A DNA stretch of 64,000 nucleotides from SFEL01 sp964392455. Its GTDB lineage: Bacteria > Bacillota > Clostridia > Christensenellales > CAG-138. A program made the translations under genes and the position numbers. Shown here in pieces: positions 50,980 through 58,678 of the stretch (position 1 is its first letter; each line of letters opens with the position of its first letter). Below the pieces are notes generated by a model, which ran no database searches, was not told where the DNA came from, and worked only from the letters and a program-made list of their open reading frames with translations. The DNA is taken from the NCBI GenBank assembly GCA_964392455.1, contig CAYMPG010000007.1, forward strand, positions 13,236 through 77,235, written 5' to 3'.

Positions 50980-52311
50980 TTATGCGTTTATGCGGCCCCA
51001 AAGATCCTTTGCGGCCTCCATGGTCTTTGCATTGATGGCCTCCTCATCGCAGCAGAGGAGCTTTCTGTCCTTCATGAGCAGCTTGCCGTTGCACATGGTG
51101 GTCTCGCACTGGCGGCCGGTCATGCCGAATATCATGTGGCCGTCAATATTATCTGCGCTGAAGGGGGTGAATGCCTTGTAATCCATTACGATAACGTCTG
51201 CCGCTGCGCCGGGCTTGAGCACGCCAAGGGGCTGATCGAAATACTGGGCGCAGATCTTTGCATTGTTCTTAAACAGCATATCCGTTACCTCGCACCAGGC
51301 CACATTGGGCATGCAGGCATTGTGGCGCTGTATGATGAGGGCCACCTTAAGGCTCTCCAGCATATCAAAGGTATAGCTGTCGGTACCCAGGCCCACGGTA
51401 ATGCCCTTCTTTATCATCTGGAGCACGGGAGCGCAGCCCACCGCATTGCCCATGTTGGATTCGGGGTTATTGCATACCATGGTGCCGGTCTCCTTAATGA
51501 TATCCATTTCAGCGGCGTTGATATGTATGCAGTGGCCCAGCATGGTCTTGGGGCCGAGTATGCCATTATTGAGCAGGCGGTTTACGCTGCGAGTGCCGTA
51601 ATTGAGTGCGGAATCGTATACGTCATTGAGGCCCTCGGATACGTGGATATGGAAGCCGGTCATGCCGTTATTTTCCTTTACCATCTTCTCGAAGGTCTTG
51701 TCGGATATGGTAAAGAGGGCATGGCCGCCGAACATGGCCTTTATCATGGGGTCATTTTCCCTGGCGCAGTGGCGGATAAAGTCGCCGTTTTCCTTGATGG
51801 CCTGGTCGCACTTTTCCTGGCCGTCACGATCGCTGACCTCGTAGCACAGGCAGGCGCGCACGCCCAGCTCCTTGGCTACCTTTTCTATTTCAAAGAGGCT
51901 GCCGGGTATCTCGGCATAGCTTGCATGGTGGTCAAAGAGAGTGGTACAGCCGGTTTTAATGCTGTCGATAAAGGTGGTATAGGCGCTGTACTTTGTGCCC
52001 TCAAGGGTGAGGCGGCGGTCAATGGCCCACCACATACCATCCAGTATCTCGTAGAAATTGGTGGGGTTGTGGCCCTTTATAGACAGGCCCCTTGCAAGGG
52101 CAGAGTATATATGGGAGTGAACATTGATAAATGCAGGCATTATTACCATGCCCTTTGCGTCCACAAATTCCGCATCGGGATACTTGGCCTTCAGGGCGGC
52201 CGTTTCGCCCAGCTCCACTATTTCGGTGCCCTTTACAGCTACGCCGCCATTTTCGATATAGGGCATGGCAGGGTCTCTTGTGATCACTTTTCCGTTGGCA
52301 ATAAGATACAT
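50980..52311 (-). CDS. ssnA: SsnA-type amidohydrolase of the selenium hydroxylase cluster
   Basis: This 443-residue member of the amidohydrolase superfamily has the metal-binding pattern: PAFINVHSHIYSALARG near residue 65, FHIHVSEGLND near 220, MLGHCIHI and GLGTDSYTFDML near 310. SsnA is a constant companion of YgfK and the selenium-dependent hydroxylase and may deaminate or open a purine-derived ring, but its reaction has not been proven. AGGAGG lies upstream of the ATG. It is the first gene of the minus-strand operon, behind the leader hairpin at 52405-52444. Confidence 0.9.
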   Translation of the reverse strand: MYLIANGKVITRDPAMPYIENGGVAVKGTEIVELGETAALKAKYPDAEFVDAKGMVIMPAFINVHSHIYSALARGLSIKGHNPTNFYEILDGMWWAIDRRLTLEGTKYSAYTTFIDSIKTGCTTLFDHHASYAEIPGSLFEIEKVAKELGVRACLCYEVSDRDGQEKCDQAIKENGDFIRHCARENDPMIKAMFGGHALFTISDKTFEKMVKENNGMTGFHIHVSEGLNDVYDSALNYGTRSVNRLLNNGILGPKTMLGHCIHINAAEMDIIKETGTMVCNNPESNMGNAVGCAPVLQMIKKGITVGLGTDSYTFDMLESLKVALIIQRHNACMPNVAWCEVTDMLFKNNAKICAQYFDQPLGVLKPGAAADVIVMDYKAFTPFSADNIDGHMIFGMTGRQCETTMCNGKLLMKDRKLLCCDEEAINAKTMEAAKDLWGRINA

Positions 52312-52689
52312 TTGCAGCCTCCTTGTGATGATGTGTTTTTTTAAAGATTACTACAGGCATCATTCGGCCTGTGGGGAGCAGAACTGAGCTTTTTTTCGGA
52401 AAACAAAAACGCACGCAGCCAAACACATTGTTTAAGCCCGTGCGCTGAGCACTCCCTTACAGCCGATAATATGATATGATTTATCTATGGCATTATTTTA
52501 TCACACCATTCTGCTTCAAGCAATAGGCACGGGGCCAAAAAGTTTTTTTGAAAAAAACATTTTTTAGGTGCGTTTGCCGGGATTGTATGCTATATTTATG
52601 TTGGATTTTGTTTTCTATATGCTTTATTTATTTTGCTGAGATGTGCTCAGCATTAATTTATGAATAAAAGAGATAAGGCAGGTATAGCG
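52312..52689. promoter_or_regulatory. Divergent control region between ssnA and the YheO-type regulator
   Basis: This 378-base AT-rich gap serves two opposite genes. It holds the attenuator-like hairpin (52405-52444), a near-palindrome GATAATATGATATGATTTATC at 52465-52485 with GATAA/TTATC ends, and promoter-like hexamers towards the plus strand (TTGCCG-17-TATGTT near 52570-52600). The region does not match the purine riboswitch core or the molybdenum-cofactor riboswitch by eye. Confidence 0.45.
52405..52444 (-). terminator. Attenuator-like terminator in the ssnA leader
   Basis: On the minus strand CGCACG (52444-52439) pairs with CGTGCG (52415-52410), an inner AAACA/TGTTT stem lies between, and five T follow. 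A competing stem GTGC-TCAGC-GCAC (52452-52440) uses the same GCAC arm. No minus-strand gene lies upstream to terminate, so it probably controls entry into ssnA-ygfK-xdh. Confidence 0.55.
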
Positions 52690-53325
52690 ATGCAAAGCAA
52701 CATTACAGACATCCTCCGGCGCATAGCTACGGCCATATCCTCCCAATTCGGCAACAACTGTGAGGTAGTGGTGTACGACCTTTCCCGGGAGGACCCCGAG
52801 GACATGATAGTTGCCCTGGAAAACGGCCATGTTTCCAAGCGCAGCATAAAGGCAGGCCCCAGCCATGTGGTGCTGGAGGCAATGAAGGAAGGAAAGAAAG
52901 ACCTTCCCGACCATTACAATTACCTTACCAAGACCCATGACGGCCGCATACTCCGCTCCAGCACCATATACATAAAAAACGAGCAGGGCAAGCCCATAGG
53001 CATATTTGCCATCAATTACGACATGACAGACCTTATGATGGCCCAGTCCATCATAAACTCCATGGCTCAGCCCTCCTCATCAGATGAGCCTGAGCGTATA
53101 CCCACCAACGTAAACGAGCTGCTGGATGACCTGCTGGAGCAATCCGTAAAGCTCATAGGCAAGCCTGTGGCCATGATGAACAAGGACGATAAGGTCAAGG
53201 CCATACGCTTCCTCAATGACGCCGGTGCAATGCTCATTACAAAATCCGGCGACAAGATCGCCAAATACTTTGGCATCAGCAAATACACCCTTTATTCCTA
53301 TCTGGACACCTCCTCCCAGCAGTAG
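52690..53325 (+). CDS. YheO-type PAS/HTH transcriptional regulator
   Basis: This 211-residue protein has an N-terminal YheO-like PAS domain (ISSQFGNNCEVVVYDLSREDPEDMIVALENGHVSKRSIKAGPSHVVLEAM..., residues about 10-120) and a C-terminal HTH (VKAIRFLNDAGAMLITKSGDKIAKYFGISKYTLYSYL). The ATG at 52690 is preferred because AAGGCAGG lies seven bases before it; the in-frame ATG at 52660 has no site. Regulators of this class (DauR type) sense small metabolites. It lies between the purine hydroxylase operon and the purine permease, so a purine ligand is likely by inference. Confidence 0.85.
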   Translation: MQSNITDILRRIATAISSQFGNNCEVVVYDLSREDPEDMIVALENGHVSKRSIKAGPSHVVLEAMKEGKKDLPDHYNYLTKTHDGRILRSSTIYIKNEQGKPIGIFAINYDMTDLMMAQSIINSMAQPSSSDEPERIPTNVNELLDDLLEQSVKLIGKPVAMMNKDDKVKAIRFLNDAGAMLITKSGDKIAKYFGISKYTLYSYLDTSSQQ

Positions 53326-53408
53326 GAGGCGTCCTGCATTTTACCCGGCTCCTTATCGCCCCTTATGGGACGAAATATATTTTTATTCCTTAGGAGGGAC
53401 TCATAAAA

Positions 53409-54728
53409 ATGTTGGACAAGCTGTTCAAACTCAAGGAACACAACACCACCGTAAAGACAGAGGTCGTAGCCGGCATTACCACATTCTTTGCCATGGCTTA
53501 CATCATCTTTGTCAACCCCGGCTTCCTCAGCGAAACCGGCATGGACTTTAATGCCGTTATGATGGCCACCTGCCTTGCGGCAGCGCTGGGCACCCTGCTC
53601 ACCGCCATTCTGGCAAACGTTCCCTTTGCCCAGGCTCCCGGCATGGGCCTTAATGCCTTCTTTACCTACTCCGTATGCTTCGGCATGGGCTATACCTGGC
53701 AGAACGCGCTGGCCATCGTGCTGCTGTCCGGCCTGATATTCTTCCTGGTATCCGTATCCCCCCTGCGCTCCAAGATAATCGAATCCATCCCCGCCTCCCT
53801 CAAGAGCGCCATCAGCGCAGGCATCGGCCTGTTTATCGCCCTTGTGGGTATGCTGAATGTTGGCATTATCACTGCCAACAATAACCTTGTGGATATGGGC
53901 GCAATTACCAGCGGCCCCGCCCTGGTTGCCATCATCGGCCTCATTATCACCGCCATACTCATGGCCTATAAGGTAAAGGGCGCTCTGTTCCTGGGCATCA
54001 TCATCACCACCATAATAGGCATCCCCTTTGGCGTGACCACCTTCCCCGAAAGCATTTCCTTCAGCGGAATATCCACCATTTCCCCCATATTCGGCAAGGT
54101 ATTCACCGAGGGCTTCAACGGCCTGCTCAATCATGGCCTGCTGGCCCTGCTGACCGCCATAATCACCTTCGCCATCTGCGATTGCTTTGATACCGTAGGC
54201 ACCCTTATCGGCACCGCCAAAGCCGCCAATATGCTGGATGAAAACGGCAACCTGCCCACCGGTGACAAGGCCCTCATAGCTGATGCCGTGGCCACCATGG
54301 CAGGCGCAGTGCTGGGCACCTCCACCGTTACCACCTTCGTTGAAAGCTCCACCGGCATCAGCGAGGGTGGCCGCACCGGCCTTACCAGCGTGGTAGTAGG
54401 CATACTGTTCTTCCTGGCAGCCTTCTTCTTTGCCCCCATCGCCGGCATCATCCCCAGCGCCGCCACCGCTCCCGCCCTTATCATCGTGGGCGTGCTGATG
54501 CTGGGCAACGCTGCCGATATCGACTGGAAGGATATTGAAACTGCCGTTCCCTGCTTCCTTACCATCGCCGTAATGCCCTTTGCCTACTCCATCTCTGATG
54601 GTATCGGCTTTGGCTTCATTTCCTACACCCTCATCAAGCTGGCCCGTGGCAAGGCAAAGGAGGTTCCCGTATTCCTGTATGTGATCTCTGCCCTGTTCAT
54701 CGCCCAGTACATACTTACCTTCGCATAA
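53409..54728 (+). CDS. NCS2 family purine permease (AzgA/PbuG type)
   Basis: This 439-residue protein has 12 to 14 membrane helices and the AzgA-subfamily motifs: EVVAGITTFFAMAYIIFVNP, APGMGLNAFFTYSVCFGMGYTWQNAL and FVESSTGISEGGRTGLTSVVVGILF. AzgA-type permeases bring in adenine, guanine or hypoxanthine with protons. It follows the YheO-type regulator by 83 bases, with AGGAGG ten bases before the ATG, and faces the purine hydroxylase operon, completing a likely purine-use module. Terminator at 54759-54788. Confidence 0.94.
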   Translation: MLDKLFKLKEHNTTVKTEVVAGITTFFAMAYIIFVNPGFLSETGMDFNAVMMATCLAAALGTLLTAILANVPFAQAPGMGLNAFFTYSVCFGMGYTWQNALAIVLLSGLIFFLVSVSPLRSKIIESIPASLKSAISAGIGLFIALVGMLNVGIITANNNLVDMGAITSGPALVAIIGLIITAILMAYKVKGALFLGIIITTIIGIPFGVTTFPESISFSGISTISPIFGKVFTEGFNGLLNHGLLALLTAIITFAICDCFDTVGTLIGTAKAANMLDENGNLPTGDKALIADAVATMAGAVLGTSTVTTFVESSTGISEGGRTGLTSVVVGILFFLAAFFFAPIAGIIPSAATAPALIIVGVLMLGNAADIDWKDIETAVPCFLTIAVMPFAYSISDGIGFGFISYTLIKLARGKAKEVPVFLYVISALFIAQYILTFA

Positions 54729-54758
54729 TTCAAAAACCCGACATAGAGCCACCTACAC

Positions 54759-54788
54759 AAAGGGCGGAAGCATTGCTTCCGCCCTTTT
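54759..54788. terminator. Bidirectional terminator between purine permease and spoVT
   Basis: AAAGGGCGGAAG (54759-54770) pairs with CTTCCGCCCTTT (54776-54787), with a T-rich end on both strands. Confidence 0.85.
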
Positions 54789-54797
54789 ACCTTGCCC

Positions 54798-55349
54798 TCA
54801 GTTTTCCATCTGCTTGCCCATAAAGTGGGCGGCCGTTTCGCATACCTTAAGCTCCGTATCCCCCACCATATCCCCGGGCTCCCTGCTCACCATCACCACT
54901 GCGCCTATGGCGTCCCCTGCGGCAAGTATGGGCACTATCACCTGGGCCGTATACCTTGATGGGTCGTCTCCGTCTATTATGCCCTGCAACTCTCCCTGCC
55001 CTGCAGATATTACCAGCTTTTCCCTTTCCTGCATGCACCGCTCCACGTCCTCATGCACAGGCCGCTCCATATACTCCTTCCTGCTGCCGCCTGATACGGC
55101 TATCACCGTATCCTTATCGCATATGAGGGCAGTGCGGTTCAGGGCATGGAATATGGATTCCGCATATTCCTTTGCAAAATCCCCCAGCTCGCCTATGGGA
55201 GAGTACTTTTTCAGTATCACCTCTCCCTCCCTGTCGGTAAATATCTCCAGCGGGTCGCCCTCCCGTATTCTCAGGGTGCGGCGTATTTCCTTGGGTATCA
55301 CTACCCTGCCCAGCTCGTCGATGCGTCTTACTATTCCCGTGGCTTTCAT
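54798..55349 (-). CDS. spoVT: Stage V sporulation protein T (AbrB-family regulator)
   Basis: SpoVT controls late forespore genes. The 183-residue protein has the AbrB/SpoVT swapped-hairpin DNA-binding domain at the N-terminus (KATGIVRRIDELGRVVIPKEIRRTLRIREGDPLEIF) and a GAF-like domain at residues about 55-180. AGGAGG four bases before the ATG at 55349 fixes the start; an upstream in-frame ATG at 55424 adds non-conserved sequence. It supports the idea that this organism forms spores. It is a single gene. Confidence 0.95.
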   Translation of the reverse strand: MKATGIVRRIDELGRVVIPKEIRRTLRIREGDPLEIFTDREGEVILKKYSPIGELGDFAKEYAESIFHALNRTALICDKDTVIAVSGGSRKEYMERPVHEDVERCMQEREKLVISAGQGELQGIIDGDDPSRYTAQVIVPILAAGDAIGAVVMVSREPGDMVGDTELKVCETAAHFMGKQMEN

Positions 55350-55471
55350 GATTCCTCCTGTGGTAAACATTGCTTTGTCTTCATAGTATCCGCAGGATTG
55401 GCAGGGGTATTCAGTAAGAACCATGGTTCATTTTGGCAGGCTTTGCAAAAAGCCGCTGCCATGGGCAAATT

Positions 55472-55506
55472 AAAAAAGCACCCCGAAGCATCGAGGGTGC
55501 TTTTTG
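55472..55506 (-). terminator. Terminator of the decarboxylase beta-gamma pair
   Basis: On the minus strand AAAAAGCACCC and GGGTGCTTTTT (55473-55483, 55495-55505) form a long stem followed by T-rich sequence, 25 bases after the gamma stop. Confidence 0.85.
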
Positions 55507-55529
55507 CGGATATTTATATGGCTTACAGC

Positions 55530-55670
55530 TTATTTTGTGCCCTTATTGAGCAGGGCTACCAGCGCCCATATTACGCATATCACTACGAATACGCCCAGCA
55601 GGCCCTTGCCAAGCAGGGGCAGCACCTCCACAAACGCCTGGGGACTGAACTTGAGAACGAAAGAATCCAT
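55530..55670 (-). CDS. Small subunit of a Na+-pumping decarboxylase (OadG-like)
   Basis: A 46-residue frame (starting MDSFVLKFSPQAFVEVLPLL) has one membrane helix (KGLLGVFVVICVIWALVALLNKG) with a short N-terminal part and no proline-rich tail. It starts 13 bases after the beta-subunit stop, with GGAGG before the ATG, and ends at a terminator. Position, size and helix fit a gamma subunit that holds the pump complex together. It is shorter than most OadG proteins and easily missed. Confidence 0.75.
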   Translation of the reverse strand: MDSFVLKFSPQAFVEVLPLLGKGLLGVFVVICVIWALVALLNKGTK

Positions 55671-55683
55671 AGTCTTGCCTCCT

Positions 55684-56799
55684 TTACATTGCGGCTAACG
55701 CATTCTCTATGAGGGTTATCACCAGGCCGCCTGCTATTACGGAGGCTATCTGGCCGCTTACATTTGCGCCTGCGGCGTGCATCAGCAGGAAGTTATTGGG
55801 ATCCTCCTCCCTGCCCATCTTATGCACCACACGGCTGCTCATGGGGAAGGCGGATATGCCCGCTGCGCCCACCATGGGGTTGATTTTGTTTTTGCTGAAA
55901 AGGTTCAGCAGCTTTGCAAACATTACGCCGCCCACCGTATCGAATATGAATGCCACAAGGCCCAGCAGCAGTATTGCAAGGGTCTCCACGGTGACAAACA
56001 TTTCGGCCTTCATGCGGAAGGATACGGATATGCCAAGCACCAGGGTGATAAGGTTTGCAAGGTCTTTCTGGGCGGTTTCTGAAAGGCTGCCCAGCACGCC
56101 GCACTCGCGGATAAGATTGCCAAACATGAGGAAGCCGATAAGCTCTGCGCTCTTGGGGGCAATGGTGCCGGCGATGACGGTAACGAAAATGGGGAACAGT
56201 ATACGGGTGCTCTTTGATACGGCAGCGGGGTTATAGGGCATACGTATCATGCGCTCCTTTTTGGTGGTGCAGGCCTTTATCACAGGGGGCTGCACTATGG
56301 GCACAAGGGCCATGTAGCTATATGCCGCCACCATTATGGCACCCTGATAATTTGACTTGAAGTAGTTTGCAACGTATATGCTGGTGGGGCCGTCTGCTGC
56401 GCCGATTATGGCGATGCTTGCGGCATCCTGAAGCTGGAAGCCCATCAGCACGGCCATGCCCAGGGTAAAGAATATGCCAAACTGGGCAGCGGCGCCAAAG
56501 AGCATCATCTTGGGATTGGAAAGCAGGGGGCCAAAGTCTATCATGGCGCCTATGCCAATGAACAGCAGCAGGGGGAACAGCTCTGTGGCTATGCCCGCCT
56601 CAAAGAGGGTCTCTATGGCCTCGGTATTTACAAAGGGAAGGTTTACAAGTATTGCACCAAAGCCCATGGGCAGCAGCAGCGTGGGCTCCATCTCCTTCTT
56701 GATGGCGCACCAGATGAGCGCTCCGCCGATGAGTATCATCAGAGCCTGCTGCCAGGTAAAGTTCAGTACGTTGCCAAACAGCTCAAGGAACATTTGCAA
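55684..56799 (-). CDS. oadB: Na+-transporting decarboxylase beta subunit (OadB/GcdB/MmdB family)
   Basis: This integral membrane subunit moves Na+ out of the cell using energy from decarboxylation of an organic-acid thioester or oxaloacetate. It has about nine membrane helices and the conserved aspartate in IIGAADGPTSIYVANYF that binds Na+, plus VGAAGISAFPMSSRVV and GANVSGQIASVIAGG near the end. The start is uncertain: TTG at 56799 lies eight bases after GGAGG; ATG at 56793 gives almost the same protein of about 370 residues. A small gamma gene follows; the alpha (carboxyltransferase) and biotin subunits are not nearby, so the substrate is unknown. Confidence 0.93.
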   Translation of the reverse strand: MQMFLELFGNVLNFTWQQALMILIGGALIWCAIKKEMEPTLLLPMGFGAILVNLPFVNTEAIETLFEAGIATELFPLLLFIGIGAMIDFGPLLSNPKMMLFGAAAQFGIFFTLGMAVLMGFQLQDAASIAIIGAADGPTSIYVANYFKSNYQGAIMVAAYSYMALVPIVQPPVIKACTTKKERMIRMPYNPAAVSKSTRILFPIFVTVIAGTIAPKSAELIGFLMFGNLIRECGVLGSLSETAQKDLANLITLVLGISVSFRMKAEMFVTVETLAILLLGLVAFIFDTVGGVMFAKLLNLFSKNKINPMVGAAGISAFPMSSRVVHKMGREEDPNNFLLMHAAGANVSGQIASVIAGGLVITLIENALAAM

Positions 56800-57115
56800 G
56801 GTTTTTTCCTCCGTATTATTATACAATATAAGCGGCGGTTTAGTTATAATCAGTGGTTATATTATGCCGGGGTTTTTCATGATTTTGCAGGAATGAACAT
56901 AAGGGATAAAATCAAGACGATGTCTGCATTTTTTCATGAATTTTACGGCAAGTCAATTATAACCTTTTCCTATCTCAAAACCGCAAAGTCATTATATTCA
57001 TAATATTTGTATTTGTAAACACCCAATTTGTCAAATACTCGTAAAAATCCATTTCCCGGGAAATCCGCTGTGCTTTCGGCAATTATCCCACCGTTCCTCT
57101 ATGCACTTTTCATAC
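56800..57115. other. AT-rich gap upstream of oadB
   Basis: About 315 bases hold no gene. A TATAAT hexamer on the minus strand (56961-56956) is the best -10 candidate for oadB, but its -35 is weak. No known riboswitch was recognised. Confidence 0.4.
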
Positions 57116-57139
57116 AAAAAAAGCCGGGCATCGCCCGGC
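57116..57139 (-). terminator. Terminator of the alkyltransferase-like gene
   Basis: On the minus strand GCCGGGC-GAT-GCCCGGC (57139-57123) is followed by seven T, about 30 bases after the stop. Confidence 0.85.
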
Positions 57140-57167
57140 AAATGCATCAGCTCCCTGCAACAGCTTT

Positions 57168-57647
57168 TCAGCTTAGCTGGTACATGGCTGCCTCATAGTC
57201 CTTTACAAAGTATTTTATATTTGTTCTGCCCCGGCATATCACCTGATGGCCCTCGGCCTCCAGCCGCCGCTTCTGCTCCAATACACCGCCGGGGTATTTG
57301 GGATTCAGCTCCCCGCCCGATTTCAGCGTCCGCCAGTATGGAGTTTCATCCCCGGTGCGCTGGAAGCTGGCCCATGCGGCAATGGATACGAATATGCCTG
57401 CGGTAATTGGGTCGGTAAAGTCTCCGCCGCCCTGGACTGCCAGGTATTCCCTTATCCTGCCAACGGTTATCACCCGGCCCTCCGGTATGCGCTTCATTAC
57501 CCTGTCATAATACTCAGGGGGCGCAAAGTACATTCTGCTGCCGCCGTACCGCTGTATGGTCAGGGCATCGGTTATCACCTGCACCTTTGGCATATCCTTG
57601 CAATCGTGCAGCATGGCGTTAAAGTCTTTTCTGTTTTCATTTGCCAT
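57168..57647 (-). CDS. MGMT-family DNA-binding protein (alkyltransferase-like)
   Basis: The 159-residue protein resembles the methylguanine-methyltransferase fold: a DNA-binding segment MKRIPEGRVITVGRIREYLA and a later FTDPITAGIFVSIAAWASFQ, then TPYWRTLKSGGELNPKYPGG. The catalytic PCHR motif is absent (PITAGIF instead), so it cannot transfer alkyl groups like Ogt; such proteins may flag lesions for excision repair. ATG at 57647 has GGGAGG eight bases upstream. Confidence 0.8.
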   Translation of the reverse strand: MANENRKDFNAMLHDCKDMPKVQVITDALTIQRYGGSRMYFAPPEYYDRVMKRIPEGRVITVGRIREYLAVQGGGDFTDPITAGIFVSIAAWASFQRTGDETPYWRTLKSGGELNPKYPGGVLEQKRRLEAEGHQVICRGRTNIKYFVKDYEAAMYQLS

Positions 57648-57680
57648 ACGGCTCACCTCCCTGATAAAGCATAGCCCCCA

Positions 57681-58670
57681 TCAGATATGCTGCAATGAAG
57701 GGGTTTTTATTTGGGATGCAGCCTTTCTCAGCATCCGACTGTAGCTCATCTCCCCCTCCGGCGCTTCCTTTATCACCTCAAGAAGCCCCATGTGTATCAT
57801 ATGGTCAATGCGGCAGGCTATCCATTCATCTCCTATGCCGGGCCGGTATTTTCCCAAAACATCCCCTATGGCCCGGGCCATGCTGAATTCCTCCGGCTGG
57901 GCGGCTATGCTCCCCAGTATAAAGCAGTCGTAAAACTCCTCGGGCACACTTTGCAGCCGCCCGTTTACCACTGCCCTGAGGGGAGCGTTTTCCTCCCTGA
58001 GCCTGCTCCACTCTGCGGCCCAGGCCGAACGCAGCACCGGGCGCACCTCCTGCTGCAATGAGGCGTATCTGCCCCATTCCCCGGGGCCCACTTCTCCCCA
58101 GCCGTTTCTTGAAATTACCGTATTTTCTTCGCCGTATTCCCAACCGGGCAGCCTTACAGCATATACCCTTGCAGGGCTTTCCGCCAGCCTCAGTCTATCC
58201 ATCAGCCAGTACATTCCGCAGAGCTCATCAGGCTTAGAGCTGTACCATATCCTTATATCCTCACCGACCCTGTACCGGCCGATAAGCCTATCCAGCCCAT
58301 CGGCAGCCTGCTGCACCCTTTGCAGGGCCACAGCGTGCTTATCTTCACACGGTATACACATGATTTTGCTCAATGCCTGCTGCCGCTTTTCCCCGATTCC
58401 ATCATCGGATATATCCCCTATGGCAAGGCCCAGGGCAAAGCAGTATACATCCTCTGCACAGCTCTCCAGCGGGATGGCGTTTTCATATTCCCTTTGCAGC
58501 CGCTCCCTTGCCCTTTTTTCGGCGGCCTGCTGCTCCTCTGCCGTGGGCTCGGCCCCATCCGTATGCAGCACCATTACGGATACCGCCCCTCCGATATATT
58601 TACCCTTTCCGTAGCTTTGGGCTACCTTAAGGCTGCCACAGGCGCTTTCGCCAAACACTACCTCTAACAT
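57681..58670 (-). CDS. DUF1835/DUF3658 protein
   Basis: This 329-residue protein matches a two-domain family of unknown function. The N-terminal DUF1835 part reads EVVFGESACGSLKVAQSYGKG and IRIWYSSKPDELCGMYWLMDRL near residue 145; the C-terminal DUF3658 part reads FYDCFILGSIAAQPEEFSMARAIGDVLGKYRPGIGDEWIACRIDHMIHMGLLEVIKE near 245-305. These proteins are soluble and common in Firmicutes, often near mobile or signalling genes, but no activity is known. It lies eight bases after the histidine kinase, so it may be in the same transcript. Confidence 0.8.
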   Translation of the reverse strand: MLEVVFGESACGSLKVAQSYGKGKYIGGAVSVMVLHTDGAEPTAEEQQAAEKRARERLQREYENAIPLESCAEDVYCFALGLAIGDISDDGIGEKRQQALSKIMCIPCEDKHAVALQRVQQAADGLDRLIGRYRVGEDIRIWYSSKPDELCGMYWLMDRLRLAESPARVYAVRLPGWEYGEENTVISRNGWGEVGPGEWGRYASLQQEVRPVLRSAWAAEWSRLREENAPLRAVVNGRLQSVPEEFYDCFILGSIAAQPEEFSMARAIGDVLGKYRPGIGDEWIACRIDHMIHMGLLEVIKEAPEGEMSYSRMLRKAASQIKTPSLQHI

Positions 58671-58678
58671 TCCCTTTT

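Noticed and set aside
52312..52689. Purine riboswitch before the purine genes
   Set aside because: The conserved loop and core motifs of the purine riboswitch could not be found on either strand.
54798..55424. Longer SpoVT start at 55424
   Set aside because: The extra residues do not match the family, and AGGAGG sits just before the ATG at 55349.
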